A stretch of DNA of 64,000 bases, taken from positions 62,001-126,000 of the forward strand of contig NZ_JAHSTY010000003.1 in assembly GCF_019145355.1 (NCBI RefSeq), given 5' to 3'. Source of the DNA: Pseudomonas azadiae. Its GTDB lineage: Bacteria > Pseudomonadota > Gammaproteobacteria > Pseudomonadales > Pseudomonadaceae. This document shows, piece by piece, positions 8,579-17,287 of this stretch. The notes beneath the pieces are model-generated. The model searched no databases, was not told the origin of the DNA, and saw only the letters and a program-made list of their open reading frames with translations. How positions within the stretch are numbered: the stretch's first letter is position 1; the number at the start of each line of letters is the position of its first letter. Both the position numbers and the translations under genes were made by a program.

Positions 8579-8605
8579 CCAAAAAAGCCCCTTGCGGGCT
8601 TTTTT
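8579..8605 (+). terminator. Rho-independent terminator of fdxA
   Basis: AAAAAAGCCC-CTTGC-GGGCTTTTTT directly after the fdxA stop; symmetrical, so it could also work for minus-strand transcripts. Confidence 0.9.
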
Positions 8606-8640
8606 GCATTTCTGGGGCTGGCGTTCACTTTTCTACAGGC

Positions 8641-8773
8641 AAAAAAAAGGGGCGGTTTGACCCGCCCACATTTTTTCCCTAGTCCCTTTGTTCCTTTTCA
8701 TCGTCCTGATGAATCGCATCCCGCGATATTCCTTGAACCATCATTCCTTGATGGCCGTGCCAATCCGTGGACA
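8641..8773 (-). ncRNA. rsmZ: Small regulatory RNA RsmZ
   Basis: The transcript reads on the minus strand from TGTCCACGGATTGGCACGG (8773) to the T-run ending near 8641, about 133 nt. It carries several GGA motifs (ACGGAT, AAGGAA twice, CAGGAC, AAGGAAC, GGGACT, AGGGAA), many in predicted loops. It ends in a strong terminator (GGGCGGGTCAAACCGCCC then T8). Sequence and position next to fdxA match RsmZ of P. protegens and P. fluorescens, which titrates the CsrA-type proteins RsmA/RsmE. A plausible -10 element (TTTAACAT) lies eight bases upstream of 8773, and a GacA box lies about 180 bases upstream. Confidence 0.9.
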
Positions 8774-8945
8774 CAGGGCTGATGTTAAAGAGTTCCATTG
8801 GAACTGCAACGGGATCCAAGTTAGTGACTGACAAGCTTTCCCGCCAAAAACGCATTAATTAATTGTTATATTTCAAATGGATAGAAAATTCCCCCCAAAA
8901 ATCGGGACGTCGCTGGCGAGCAAAAAAACCGATCGCTTACGATAA

Positions 8946-8963
8946 AGTAAGCGAATGCTTACA
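8946..8963 (-). promoter_or_regulatory. GacA box (upstream activating sequence) of rsmZ
   Basis: Minus strand TGTAAGCATTCGCTTACT matches the known consensus TGTAAG-N6-CTTACA at 11 of 12 fixed positions. It lies about 175-190 bases upstream of the inferred rsmZ start, the usual spacing for GacA-controlled Rsm RNAs. The rest of 8774-9012 holds no gene. Confidence 0.88.
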
Positions 8964-9012
8964 CGACTAACTGCGCAAACGCGTAACACCTGCCCCCTGC
9001 CCGTCTTGCAGG

Positions 9013-9045
9013 CATGAAAAAGCCCCGACCCAGTCGAGGCATTTT
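9013..9045 (-). terminator. Terminator of mrp/apbC
   Basis: Minus strand GCCTCGACTGGGTCGGGGC followed by TTTTTC; an imperfect stem just downstream of the mrp stop at 9059. Confidence 0.75.
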
Positions 9046-9058
9046 CCCTTCAACGCGC

Positions 9059-10153
9059 TCAGTCGTCGCTGACGGTAATGGTCGGCATTGCGGGTGCGGC
9101 GGCTTCCTGAAGCACGATCCGCGCGCCCACGTGGCGGGCCAGTTCCTGGTACACCATGGCGATCTGACCATCGGGCTCTGCCGCCACGGTGGGCTTGCCG
9201 CTATCGGCCTGCTCACGAATCGTCATCGACAAGGGTAACGACGCCAACACCTCTACACCGTACTGGGTCGCCAGCTTCTCGCCACCGCCCTCACCGAACA
9301 GATGCTCGGCATGGCCGCAATTGGAACAGATGTGTACCGCCATGTTCTCGACCACCCCCAGCACCGGGATGTTGACCTTGCGGAACATCTCCACGCCTTT
9401 TTTGGCGTCGAGCAGTGCCAAGTCCTGCGGGGTGGTCACGATCACCGAGCCGGCCACCGGGACTTTTTGCGCCAGGGTCAGCTGGATATCGCCGGTGCCC
9501 GGCGGCATGTCGATCACCAGGTAATCCAGGTCGCCCCAGGCGGTCTGGGTGACCAGTTGCAGCAGGGCGCCGGACACCATCGGCCCACGCCAGACCATCG
9601 GCGTGTTTTCATCGGTGAGGAAAGCCATCGACATCACTTCCACGCCCAGGGATTCGATAGGCACGAACCACTTCTGGTCCTTGATTTTCGGCCGTGTGCC
9701 TTCGGCGATACCGAACATCACGCCTTGGCTCGGGCCGTAGATATCCGCGTCGAGAATGCCCACCCGCGCGCCTTCGCGGGCCAGGGCCAGCGCCAGGTTG
9801 GCCGCGGTGGTGGACTTGCCCACGCCGCCTTTGCCGGAGGCCACCGCCACGACGTTCTTGACGTTCGCCAGGCCCGGGATCTGCGCCTGGGCCTTGTGCG
9901 CGGCGATCACGCATTTGATATCGACCTTGGCCGAGCGCACGCCATCCAGGCCTTCGATGGCCATTTGCAGCATCTGCGCCCAGCCGCTCTTGAACAGACC
10001 GGCGGCGTAGCCCAGTTCCAGCTGGACCGAGACCTGGTCGCCCTGGACGTCGATGGCGCGCACACAGCCGGCGCTGACCGGGTCCTGGTTCAAATAGGGG
10101 TCGGTGTATTGGCGAAGAACGGCTTCCACCGCTGCGCGAGTGACGACGCTCAT
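9059..10153 (-). CDS. apbC: Iron-sulfur cluster carrier ATPase Mrp/ApbC
   Basis: A 364-residue P-loop protein. Residues 1-90 form an MIP18/DUF59-type domain; the Mrp/NBP35 ATPase follows with a deviant Walker A SGKGGVGKST near residue 107, the segment DADIYGPSQ, and the paired cysteines CSNCGH near residue 286 that hold a bridging [4Fe-4S] cluster. It delivers Fe-S clusters to apoproteins in the cytoplasm. It is divergent from metG, the arrangement also seen in P. aeruginosa (PA3481/PA3482). Confidence 0.95.
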   Translation of the reverse strand: MSVVTRAAVEAVLRQYTDPYLNQDPVSAGCVRAIDVQGDQVSVQLELGYAAGLFKSGWAQMLQMAIEGLDGVRSAKVDIKCVIAAHKAQAQIPGLANVKNVVAVASGKGGVGKSTTAANLALALAREGARVGILDADIYGPSQGVMFGIAEGTRPKIKDQKWFVPIESLGVEVMSMAFLTDENTPMVWRGPMVSGALLQLVTQTAWGDLDYLVIDMPPGTGDIQLTLAQKVPVAGSVIVTTPQDLALLDAKKGVEMFRKVNIPVLGVVENMAVHICSNCGHAEHLFGEGGGEKLATQYGVEVLASLPLSMTIREQADSGKPTVAAEPDGQIAMVYQELARHVGARIVLQEAAAPAMPTITVSDD

Positions 10154-10324
10154 GGGCTACTCCCGAAAAAGACTGACTGAAACAGGCGGCTATCCTAACC
10201 GTTCCAGCGGTCTAAAGGCATGCTTTCACAGGTTCGGAAGATTCGGAAACAGCGCCACGGGGTGAAATATATCCGCCGGCGCTTTATAGTGGCCGACCTC
10301 CGTTTCATCAAGTAGCCGAGCCCC

Positions 10325-12376
10325 ATGTCCGAGCCACGCAAGATCCTCGTCACCAGCGCCCTGCCCTATGCCAATGGTTCCATCCATCTTGGCCATATGC
10401 TTGAGTACATCCAGACCGATATGTGGGTGCGCTTCCAGAAGCATCGCGGCAATCAATGCATCTATGTCTGCGCGGACGACGCCCACGGTTCGGCCATCAT
10501 GTTGCGCGCCGAAAAGGAAGGCATCACCCCGGAACAACTGATCGCCAACGTGCAGGCTGAACACAGCGCCGACTTTGCCGAGTTCCTGGTGGAGTTCGAC
10601 AACTTTCACTCGACCCACTCCGACGAAAACCGTGAGCTGTCGAGCCAGATCTACCTGCGCTTGAAGGAAGCCGGGCACATCGACCAACGTTCGGTGACCC
10701 AGTATTTCGACCCGGAAAAGAAAATGTTCCTGGCCGACCGCTTCATCAAGGGCACCTGCCCCAAATGCGGCACCGAAGACCAATACGGTGACAACTGCGA
10801 AAAATGCGGCGCGACCTACGCGCCGACGGACCTGAAGGATCCGAAGTCGGCAATCTCGGGCGCCACGCCGGTGCTGAAAGACTCGCAGCACTTCTTCTTC
10901 AAGCTCCCCGACTTCCAGCAGATGCTGCAAACCTGGACGCGCAGCGGCACCTTGCAGGACGCCGTGGCCAACAAACTCTCCGAATGGCTCGACAGTGGCC
11001 TGCAGCAGTGGGACATCTCCCGTGATGCGCCCTACTTCGGCTTCGAGATTCCGGGCGAGCCGGGCAAGTATTTCTATGTGTGGCTGGATGCGCCCATCGG
11101 CTACATGGCCAGCTTCAAGAACCTGTGCGACCGCACGCCGGAGCTGGACTTCGACGCGTTCTGGGGCAAAGACTCCAGCGCCGAGCTGTATCACTTCATC
11201 GGCAAGGACATCGTCAACTTCCACGCCCTGTTCTGGCCGGCGATGCTCGAAGGTTCGGGCTACCGCAAGCCAACCGCCATCGCCGTGCACGGCTACCTGA
11301 CGGTCAACGGCCAGAAAATGTCCAAGTCCCGTGGCACCTTTATCAAGGCGCGCACCTACCTGGACCACCTGTCGCCGGAATACCTGCGTTATTACTATGC
11401 CTCCAAGCTGGGCCGTGGCGTCGACGACCTCGACCTGAACCTGGAAGACTTCGTACAGAAGGTCAACTCGGACCTGGTCGGCAAAGTCGTGAATATTGCC
11501 AGCCGTTGCGCCGGTTTTATCCACAAGGGTAACGCCGGGCTGCTGGTGGCCGAGAACGCCGCGCCGGAGTTGACCGACGCCTTCCTGGCCGCCGCGCCAA
11601 GCATCGCCGATGCCTATGAAGCCCGCGACTTCGCTCGCGCCATGCGCGAGATCATGGGCCTGGCCGACCGCGCCAACGCCTGGATCGCCGACAAGGCCCC
11701 GTGGTCGCTGAACAAGCAGGAAGGCAAGCAGGACGAAGTGCAGGCGATCTGCGCCACTGGCGTCAACCTGTTCCGCCAGTTGGTGATCTTCCTTAAGCCG
11801 GTGCTGCCATTGCTGGCCGCCGATGCCGAGGCGTTCCTCAATGTCGCGCCGCTGACCTGGGACGATCACGCCACCCTGCTCAGCAACCATCAATTAAACG
11901 CGTTCAAACCGCTGATGACCCGCATCGACCCGGTAAAGGTCCAAGCCATGACCGACGCTTCGAAAGAAGACCTGGTCGCCAGCCAGACCGACACCGGAAC
12001 GGCTGCACAGTCGGGCAATGGTGAGCTGGGCAAGGATCCGATCTCCCCGGAGATCGACTTTGATGCGTTTGCCGCCGTGGACCTGCGCGTGGCGCTGATC
12101 GTCAAGGCCGAGGCCGTAGAAGGCGCCGACAAGTTGCTGCGCCTGACACTCGACATCGGTGACGAGCAACGCAACGTATTCTCCGGGATCAAGAGTGCTT
12201 ATCCGGACCCGTCCAAGCTCGATGGTCGCCTGACCATGATGATCGCCAACCTCAAGCCACGGAAAATGAAATTCGGTATTTCCGAGGGCATGGTCATGGC
12301 GGCCGGGCCTGGCGGCGAAGAGATCTACCTGCTGAGCCCTGACAGCGGCGCCAAGCCGGGTCAACGTATCAAGTAA
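10325..12376 (+). CDS. metG: Methionyl-tRNA synthetase
   Basis: A 683-residue class I synthetase. The HIGH-type motif appears as SIHLGHML near residue 20, the zinc-binding [18 protein letters not shown] knuckle near residues 145-162, and KMSKSRG near residue 336. A C-terminal tRNA-binding/dimerisation domain (from about residue 575, [16 protein letters not shown]) is present, so it is the long MetG type. It charges tRNA-Met. The start ATG at 10325 is followed by the usual [18 protein letters not shown]. Confidence 0.98.
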   Translation: MSEPRKILVTSALPYANGSIHLGHMLEYIQTDMWVRFQKHRGNQCIYVCADDAHGSAIMLRAEKEGITPEQLIANVQAEHSADFAEFLVEFDNFHSTHSDENRELSSQIYLRLKEAGHIDQRSVTQYFDPEKKMFLADRFIKGTCPKCGTEDQYGDNCEKCGATYAPTDLKDPKSAISGATPVLKDSQHFFFKLPDFQQMLQTWTRSGTLQDAVANKLSEWLDSGLQQWDISRDAPYFGFEIPGEPGKYFYVWLDAPIGYMASFKNLCDRTPELDFDAFWGKDSSAELYHFIGKDIVNFHALFWPAMLEGSGYRKPTAIAVHGYLTVNGQKMSKSRGTFIKARTYLDHLSPEYLRYYYASKLGRGVDDLDLNLEDFVQKVNSDLVGKVVNIASRCAGFIHKGNAGLLVAENAAPELTDAFLAAAPSIADAYEARDFARAMREIMGLADRANAWIADKAPWSLNKQEGKQDEVQAICATGVNLFRQLVIFLKPVLPLLAADAEAFLNVAPLTWDDHATLLSNHQLNAFKPLMTRIDPVKVQAMTDASKEDLVASQTDTGTAAQSGNGELGKDPISPEIDFDAFAAVDLRVALIVKAEAVEGADKLLRLTLDIGDEQRNVFSGIKSAYPDPSKLDGRLTMMIANLKPRKMKFGISEGMVMAAGPGGEEIYLLSPDSGAKPGQRIK

Positions 12377-12405
12377 CCTGCAAGCTCTGTCGTTGTGGGT
12401 GTGGT

Positions 12406-12610
12406 TGTGGCGAGCGGGCTTCTTGTGGCGAGCGGGCTTGCCCCGCGTTGGGTCGCGAAGCGGCCCTGGAACCTGAGTCTGCGGTTGACCTGACAAATAC
12501 CATGGAGGCCTACTGGGGCTGCTTCGCAGCCCAACGCGGGGCAAGCCCGCTCGCCACAGAAGCCCATTTGCCACAGAAGACCGTTTGCCACAAGAAGCCC
12601 GCTCGCCACA
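12406..12610. repeat. REP pair with extra partial arms downstream of metG
   Basis: The main inverted pair is GTGGCGAGCGGGCTTGCC (from 12425) with its complement ending at 12557, enclosing a second GCTTCGCAGCCC-type stem. A partial copy of the left arm precedes it (12406-12423). On the right, about 17-base units beginning GCCACAGAAG or GCCACAAGAAG are repeated three times (12555-12610), so the outer arms also pair. This region separates metG from rsxB and holds no gene. Confidence 0.85.
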
Positions 12611-12650
12611 TTAGGCCCTGTTTATTTAACCGGCATGCCATGATCACTTC

Positions 12651-13619
12651 ATGAACCTGATTCAACGTATCGACGCGCTCTTGCCGCAGACCCAATGCGG
12701 CAAGTGCGGGCAACCGGGCTGCAAGCCTTACGCCGAAGGCATCGCCCAAGGCGAGGCGATCAATAAATGCCCGCCCGGTGGGCAGGAAACCATCGCCAGC
12801 CTGGCGCAACTGCTGCGCCTGCCGGTGCTTGAGTTGGACACGTCCCGTGGCGAAGCGCCCGCGCAGGTTGCCTATATTCGTGAAGCCGAATGCATCGGCT
12901 GCACCAAATGCATTCAGGCGTGCCCGGTGGATGCTATCGTCGGCGCCGCCAAGTTGATGCACACGGTGATCATCGACGAGTGCACCGGCTGCGACCTGTG
13001 CGTCGCGCCGTGCCCGGTGGACTGCATAGAAATGCGCCCATTGACCAATATTGTCCCGATCGTCGGCGGCCTGGCGCGCAACGATCATCAGCGTCATGAA
13101 CGAGGCGTCAAGCGCGACCGCGCACGGCGGCGTTTCGAGCAACGCAACGCGCGCCTGCAGCGTGAAGACGCGCACAAACTCGCCGAACGTCTGGCCCGGG
13201 CCAAACGCTCGGTGCCGGCGGAGCCGATGCACCTGGATGCGGCGCAAGCGGCCCAGGATGCGGCAGTCAAAAAAGCCAAGGTCAATGTGGCAATGAGCCG
13301 TGCGCAATTGCACAAGTCTCTGAAAGCGTTTGGGCATCCACCGACTTTTGAACAGCAGTCGCAATTGATCGTGTTGCAACAGCAATTTGAGGCAGCGGAG
13401 CAGGCGCTGGCGGCGCTGGAAGTGCACAGCGCACCGGCAGCATCGCTGTCGCCCGGTACCAGCGCTGACCTCAAACGCGCGAAAATCCAGTTGGCGATGC
13501 GCCGAGCCGAGTTGAAAAAAGCCCAGGACCAACAGGCCGCTCCGCAGCAATTGGCGCAAGCGCAACACAGGCTTGACGAAGCCCAGCGCCAGGTCGAGGC
13601 CCATGACCCCACAATTTGA
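12651..13619 (+). CDS. rsxB: RsxB/RnfB-like polyferredoxin without membrane anchor
   Basis: A 322-residue iron-sulfur protein. The Fe4 domain lies at the very N-terminus (Cys16, Cys19, Cys24, Cys40: CGKCGQPGC...C), followed by two [4Fe-4S] motifs ([12 protein letters not shown] and [12 protein letters not shown], residues about 84-125). Canonical RnfB/RsxB proteins begin with a hydrophobic helix before the Fe4 domain; here only about 15 mostly polar residues precede it. Residues about 205-320 are an Ala/Gln/Lys-rich helical tail with an internal repeat ([14 protein letters not shown] and [14 protein letters not shown]). No rnfA, C, D, G or E gene is adjacent: nth follows directly. In P. aeruginosa the full rnf set lies between metG and nth. 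Confidence 0.85.
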   Translation: MNLIQRIDALLPQTQCGKCGQPGCKPYAEGIAQGEAINKCPPGGQETIASLAQLLRLPVLELDTSRGEAPAQVAYIREAECIGCTKCIQACPVDAIVGAAKLMHTVIIDECTGCDLCVAPCPVDCIEMRPLTNIVPIVGGLARNDHQRHERGVKRDRARRRFEQRNARLQREDAHKLAERLARAKRSVPAEPMHLDAAQAAQDAAVKKAKVNVAMSRAQLHKSLKAFGHPPTFEQQSQLIVLQQQFEAAEQALAALEVHSAPAASLSPGTSADLKRAKIQLAMRRAELKKAQDQQAAPQQLAQAQHRLDEAQRQVEAHDPTI

Positions 13620-13674
13620 ATTCCCGCTGAATTCGCAATCAAGCTGACCGCTTGTGCAAGGAACCGACCGTCCG

Positions 13675-14313
13675 ATGAACGCCGCAAAACGCCTGGAAAT
13701 TTTCCGCAGGTTTCACGAAGACAATCCTGAACCCAAGACCGAACTGGCTTATTCCTCACCGTTCGAATTGCTGATTGCGGTGATCCTCTCGGCCCAATCC
13801 ACGGACGTCGGCGTCAACAAGGCCACGGCCAAGTTGTACCCGGTGGCCAACACACCCGAGGCCATCTATGCCCTGGGTGTGGAAGGGTTGTCGCACTACA
13901 TCAAGACCATCGGCCTGTATAACAGCAAGGCCAAGAATGTGATTGAAACCTGCCGCCTGCTGATCGAACTGCATGGCAGCGAGGTGCCGCAAACCCGCGA
14001 AGCCCTGGAAGCTCTGCCGGGCGTTGGTCGTAAAACCGCCAATGTGGTGCTCAACACCGCGTTCCGGCAACTGACCATGGCCGTGGACACCCACATCTTC
14101 CGGGTCAGCAACCGCACCGGCATTGCGCGCGGCAAGAACGTGGTGGAGGTGGAAAAGCAGCTGATGAAGTTCGTGCCCAAGCCGTATCTTCTTGACTCCC
14201 ACCACTGGCTGATCCTTCACGGGCGCTACGTTTGCCAGGCGCGCAAGCCTCGTTGCGGCAGCTGTCGCATCGAAGACCTGTGCGAATACAAAGACAAGAC
14301 CTCCGACGATTGA
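13675..14313 (+). CDS. nth: Endonuclease III (DNA glycosylase/AP lyase)
   Basis: A 212-residue protein started at MNAAKRLEIFRRFHED; the frame opens at a GTG seven codons earlier, but the E. coli-like length of 211 favours this ATG. It has the helix-hairpin-helix LPGVGRKTANVV with the catalytic Lys, the catalytic Asp in MAVDTHIFRVSNR, and the C-terminal [4Fe-4S] loop C-x6-C-x2-C-x5-C (CQARKPRCGSCRIEDLC). It removes oxidised pyrimidines in base excision repair. It sits next to rsxB, as in many gammaproteobacteria where nth ends the rnf operon. Confidence 0.97.
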   Translation: MNAAKRLEIFRRFHEDNPEPKTELAYSSPFELLIAVILSAQSTDVGVNKATAKLYPVANTPEAIYALGVEGLSHYIKTIGLYNSKAKNVIETCRLLIELHGSEVPQTREALEALPGVGRKTANVVLNTAFRQLTMAVDTHIFRVSNRTGIARGKNVVEVEKQLMKFVPKPYLLDSHHWLILHGRYVCQARKPRCGSCRIEDLCEYKDKTSDD

Positions 14314-14420
14314 GCAAGCATAGGTTTTCTCGATCAACCGATTGAAAAAATCTTTTTTACCAGGCCATGGATTATCGTTATAAGGGGCGCCAACGGCAGT
14401 CTTAGCCTGGAGTGAACCCT

Positions 14421-14603
14421 ATGAGCACTGGCAAAGAACAACTGGAAGTGGAAGACGACCTCGTTGAGTCGGACGATGATGTGGTCGAGGCCCCCGTGGC
14501 AGAGGTCGCCAAGACCAATTTGAGCAAACGCCGTACGATCGACAATCTGCTGGAAGAACGACGTTTGCAAAAACAACTGGCCGATTACGACTTCGATCTC
14601 TGA
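14421..14603 (+). CDS. Small acidic PA3496-type protein
   Basis: A 60-residue, highly acidic protein (MSTGKEQLEVEDDLVESDDD...) with a basic segment SKRRTIDNLLEERRLQKQL near the C-terminus. It matches the position (after nth) and character of PA3496 of P. aeruginosa, a conserved small protein annotated as a putative envelope-integrity factor; the function is not established from sequence. A GTG three codons upstream is an alternative start, but the ATG is better spaced from the upstream GGAG. Confidence 0.75.
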   Translation: MSTGKEQLEVEDDLVESDDDVVEAPVAEVAKTNLSKRRTIDNLLEERRLQKQLADYDFDL

Positions 14604-14621
14604 TAGGGCGGTCGACGGCCG

Positions 14622-14648
14622 GAAGCCTCCCTCACGGAGGCTTTTTTC
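14622..14648 (+). terminator. Terminator after the PA3496-type gene
   Basis: AAGCCTCC-CTCAC-GGAGGCTT followed by TTTT. Confidence 0.9.
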
Positions 14649-14686
14649 TACCGGTTATGCAGGCAATGCGGGGGGCAATGCCTCAT

Positions 14687-15319
14687 CTAGACCAAGCCGT
14701 TACGCTGGGCCAGTTCAATCAGGTCTACGAGTGAGCGCGCGTTGAGCTTGAGCAGCAAGCGCGTCTTGTAGGTGCTGACGGTCTTGTTGCTGAGGAACAT
14801 GCCGTCGGCAATCTCCTTGTTGGTCCTGCCCCGGGCCAGTTGCTGCAATACCATCATCTCGCGCCCCGATAGACGTTCGACCATATCGGCCTCGCTGGCA
14901 TTGCCCATGGTGGAGCGTACCGAGTTGAGCGCCTGGTTCGGGAAATAGCTGTACCCCGACAGGACGGCTTTGATCGCGCTCAGCAACTCGGTCAGGTCCT
15001 GTTGCTTGCACACGTAGCCTGCGGCGCCCGCCTGCATGCAACGCATGGAAAAATGGCCAGGCGCCTGGGACGTAAGCACCAGCACCTTGAACGGTGCCGG
15101 TTGTTTGGTAGAAGACAGCCGGCAAATAACTTCCAGGCCATCAAGTTTGGGTATCCCAATATCCAGTATGACAATGTCCGGCATATGCTCCCGTGCAAGT
15201 TGCAACGCATCGACACCGTTATCGGTCTCGGCAACGACCTCATAACCATGACGCTCCATTAGCATACGCACAGCAAGACGAATGACGGGATGATCATCCA
15301 CGATCAGCACTTTATTCAT
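14687..15319 (-). CDS. LuxR/NarL-type response regulator (BvgA/RocA-like)
   Basis: A 210-residue protein started at MNKVLIVDDHPVIRLAVRML. The receiver domain has the acidic pair DD, the phospho-acceptor Asp in DIVILDIGIPKLDG and the Lys of the KQQ segment. A C-terminal LuxR HTH (LSGREMMVLQQLARGRTNKEIADGM...) follows. Such proteins dimerise on phosphorylation and activate transcription; BvgA and RocA are the closest types I recognise by pattern. No histidine kinase gene is adjacent, so the partner must be encoded elsewhere. The upstream region has several TTCCTA heptads that could be its own binding sites. Confidence 0.85.
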   Translation of the reverse strand: MNKVLIVDDHPVIRLAVRMLMERHGYEVVAETDNGVDALQLAREHMPDIVILDIGIPKLDGLEVICRLSSTKQPAPFKVLVLTSQAPGHFSMRCMQAGAAGYVCKQQDLTELLSAIKAVLSGYSYFPNQALNSVRSTMGNASEADMVERLSGREMMVLQQLARGRTNKEIADGMFLSNKTVSTYKTRLLLKLNARSLVDLIELAQRNGLV

Positions 15320-15826
15320 GAGAAAGTCCAATTTCGCTGTTCGAATTATTTAGAGCAAGCACAATAGCCTAGTCGTTTCCTAGTTGGCATAGCGTTCCCC
15401 CCCAAGCAACAGCAAGCAGAGACCCACCCCACAGCGATAAAGGAAATGCCCTACAAAAAAACACCATCCTGGAGGGATCTACTTTTATGGATCCTTTCAG
15501 ACCTTTCCGGAGGCTTACATACTTTGAGTGAAATATCCCCGGCACATGGGGGGCGGGGTAAACGTGCCGCACATAACTCTCAGGAAATGCCCCTTGCCTC
15601 TGGTGTCCGGCCGAGAAAACCGCTGACGGAAATCCATTTTTTTCAGTTCCACTAAACATATTCACTTACATCCTTAATTCCTACAGACGATTCAGCGATT
15701 TATATATCCGCCGCACTTACATGAGTGAATTTTCTGTAAGACCGGTTCCTACATAGATGTAAAAAATTCATTCTCCCTACAAAAACCCATCAACTCTTCA
15801 TTCAAATCCAGATTTTGACAACGGTC

Positions 15827-15856
15827 GCGGTTAAACATCCATGCATGTTTAACCGC
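15827..15856. repeat. Perfect 12-bp inverted repeat in the argG downstream region
   Basis: GCGGTTAAACAT-CCATGC-ATGTTTAACCGC. It has no T-run on either side, so it is not a simple terminator; a protein-binding site or an RNA hairpin is possible. Confidence 0.7.
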
Positions 15857-15890
15857 AATAAACATCACCGACATCTACACAATTACGCGC

Positions 15891-15920
15891 AAAAAAAATG
15901 GCCCCTCGGAAAGGGGCCAT
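15891..15920 (-). terminator. Terminator of argG
   Basis: Minus strand ATGGCCCCTT-TCCG-AGGGGCCAT followed by eight T residues. Confidence 0.9.
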
Positions 15921-15940
15921 TCCTTACAGCGGGCAGAAAA

Positions 15941-17158
15941 TTAGAACAACGAGCGGCCTTTGTTGGCCGCAATGCGCATGCGCAACGCGTTCAATTTGAT
16001 AAAGCCTGCTGCGTCCGCCTGGTTGTAGGCGCCGCCGTCTTCTTCGAAGGTGGCGATGTTGGCATCGAACAGTGAGTCATCGGACTTGCGACCGGTCACG
16101 ATCACATTGCCCTTGTAGAGCTTGAGCCGCACAACGCCGTTCACGTGAGCCTGGGAGGCGTCGATCATCTGCTGCAGCATCAGACGCTCAGGGCTCCACC
16201 AGTAGCCGGTGTAGATCAGGCTGGCGTACTTGGGCATCAGCTCATCCTTGAGGTGAGCCACTTCGCGGTCCAGGGTGATGGACTCGATCGCGCGGTGGGC
16301 ACGCAGCATGATGGTGCCGCCCGGGGTTTCGTAGCAGCCACGGGACTTCATGCCCACGTAGCGGTTCTCGACGATGTCGAGACGGCCGATACCGTGTTCG
16401 CCACCGATGCGGTTCAGGGTCGCCAGTACGGTGGCCGGGGTCATTTCGACGCCGTCCAGCGCGACGATGTCACCGTTGCGGTAGGTCAATTCCAGGTACT
16501 GCGGCTTGTCGGGAGCGTTCTCCGGGGAGACGGTCCACTTCCACATGTCTTCTTCGTGCTCGGTCCAGGTGTCTTCCAGCACGCCGCCTTCATAGGAGAT
16601 GTGCAGCAAGTTGGCGTCCATCGAGTACGGGGACTTCTTCTTGCCGTGACGCTCGATTGGAATGGCGTGCTTTTCAGCGTAATCCATCAGCTTTTCACGG
16701 GACAACAAGTCCCACTCACGCCAAGGGGCGATCACTTTCACGCCGGGCTTGAGCGCATAGGCACCCAGTTCGAAACGCACCTGGTCGTTGCCCTTGCCGG
16801 TCGCGCCATGGGAAATGGCGTCGGCGCCAGTTTCGTTGGCGATTTCGATCAGGCGCTTGGCGATCAGCGGACGTGCGATGGAAGTACCCAGCAGGTACTC
16901 GCCTTCGTAGACGGTGTTGGCGCGAAACATCGGGAAGACGAAATCGCGGACGAACTCTTCGCGCAGGTCGTCAATGTAGATCTCTTTCACGCCCATGGCT
17001 TGCGCCTTGGCACGTGCAGGTTCGACCTCTTCGCCCTGACCCAGGTCAGCGGTGAAGGTCACCACTTCACAGTTATAAGTATCCTGCAGCCACTTGAGGA
17101 TCACCGAAGTGTCCAGGCCGCCGGAATACGCGAGAACGACCTTGTTTACGTCGGCCAT
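15941..17158 (-). CDS. argG: Argininosuccinate synthase
   Basis: A 405-residue protein starting [20 protein letters not shown]. The ATP-binding PP-loop SGGLDTS is at residues 13-19, and the [15 protein letters not shown] segment and the EAEHG-like [15 protein letters not shown] substrate region are intact. It joins citrulline and aspartate with ATP to form argininosuccinate. Family length is about 400 residues. It is followed by a terminator and transcribed alone. The argG-motY-pyrC order is conserved in Pseudomonas. Confidence 0.98.
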   Translation of the reverse strand: MADVNKVVLAYSGGLDTSVILKWLQDTYNCEVVTFTADLGQGEEVEPARAKAQAMGVKEIYIDDLREEFVRDFVFPMFRANTVYEGEYLLGTSIARPLIAKRLIEIANETGADAISHGATGKGNDQVRFELGAYALKPGVKVIAPWREWDLLSREKLMDYAEKHAIPIERHGKKKSPYSMDANLLHISYEGGVLEDTWTEHEEDMWKWTVSPENAPDKPQYLELTYRNGDIVALDGVEMTPATVLATLNRIGGEHGIGRLDIVENRYVGMKSRGCYETPGGTIMLRAHRAIESITLDREVAHLKDELMPKYASLIYTGYWWSPERLMLQQMIDASQAHVNGVVRLKLYKGNVIVTGRKSDDSLFDANIATFEEDGGAYNQADAAGFIKLNALRMRIAANKGRSLF

Positions 17159-17287
17159 GCCATCACTCCACGGGGTTGTACGGAAAGGCGTCGATTCTAC
17201 CGATCAAAACCGTGAATTTACAGGGGCGCGACAGCAAATGAAGATAAAGCGACAGATTATGTCGAGTGAGCGACCGGTGCTCGATTC

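Larger units (their letters stand above)
15320..15940. other. AT-richer non-coding region between argG and the response regulator
   Basis: About 620 bases of lower GC content than the flanks. It holds the argG terminator (15891-15920), a perfect 12-bp inverted repeat (15827-15856), and several heptads resembling the BvgA half-site: TTTCCTA (15376), ATTCCTA (15677), GTTCCTA (15745), CTCCCTA (15773). Open frames of 98 and 69 codons cross it but have atypical composition and no ribosome-binding site. A small RNA or a long promoter region is possible. Confidence 0.5.

Noticed and set aside
10226..11893. 555-codon frame antisense to metG
   Set aside because: Shadow of metG in the complementary frame with no motifs.
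15369..15665. 98-codon minus-strand frame upstream of the response regulator
   Set aside because: Atypical composition, no ribosome-binding site, lies in an AT-rich regulatory gap.
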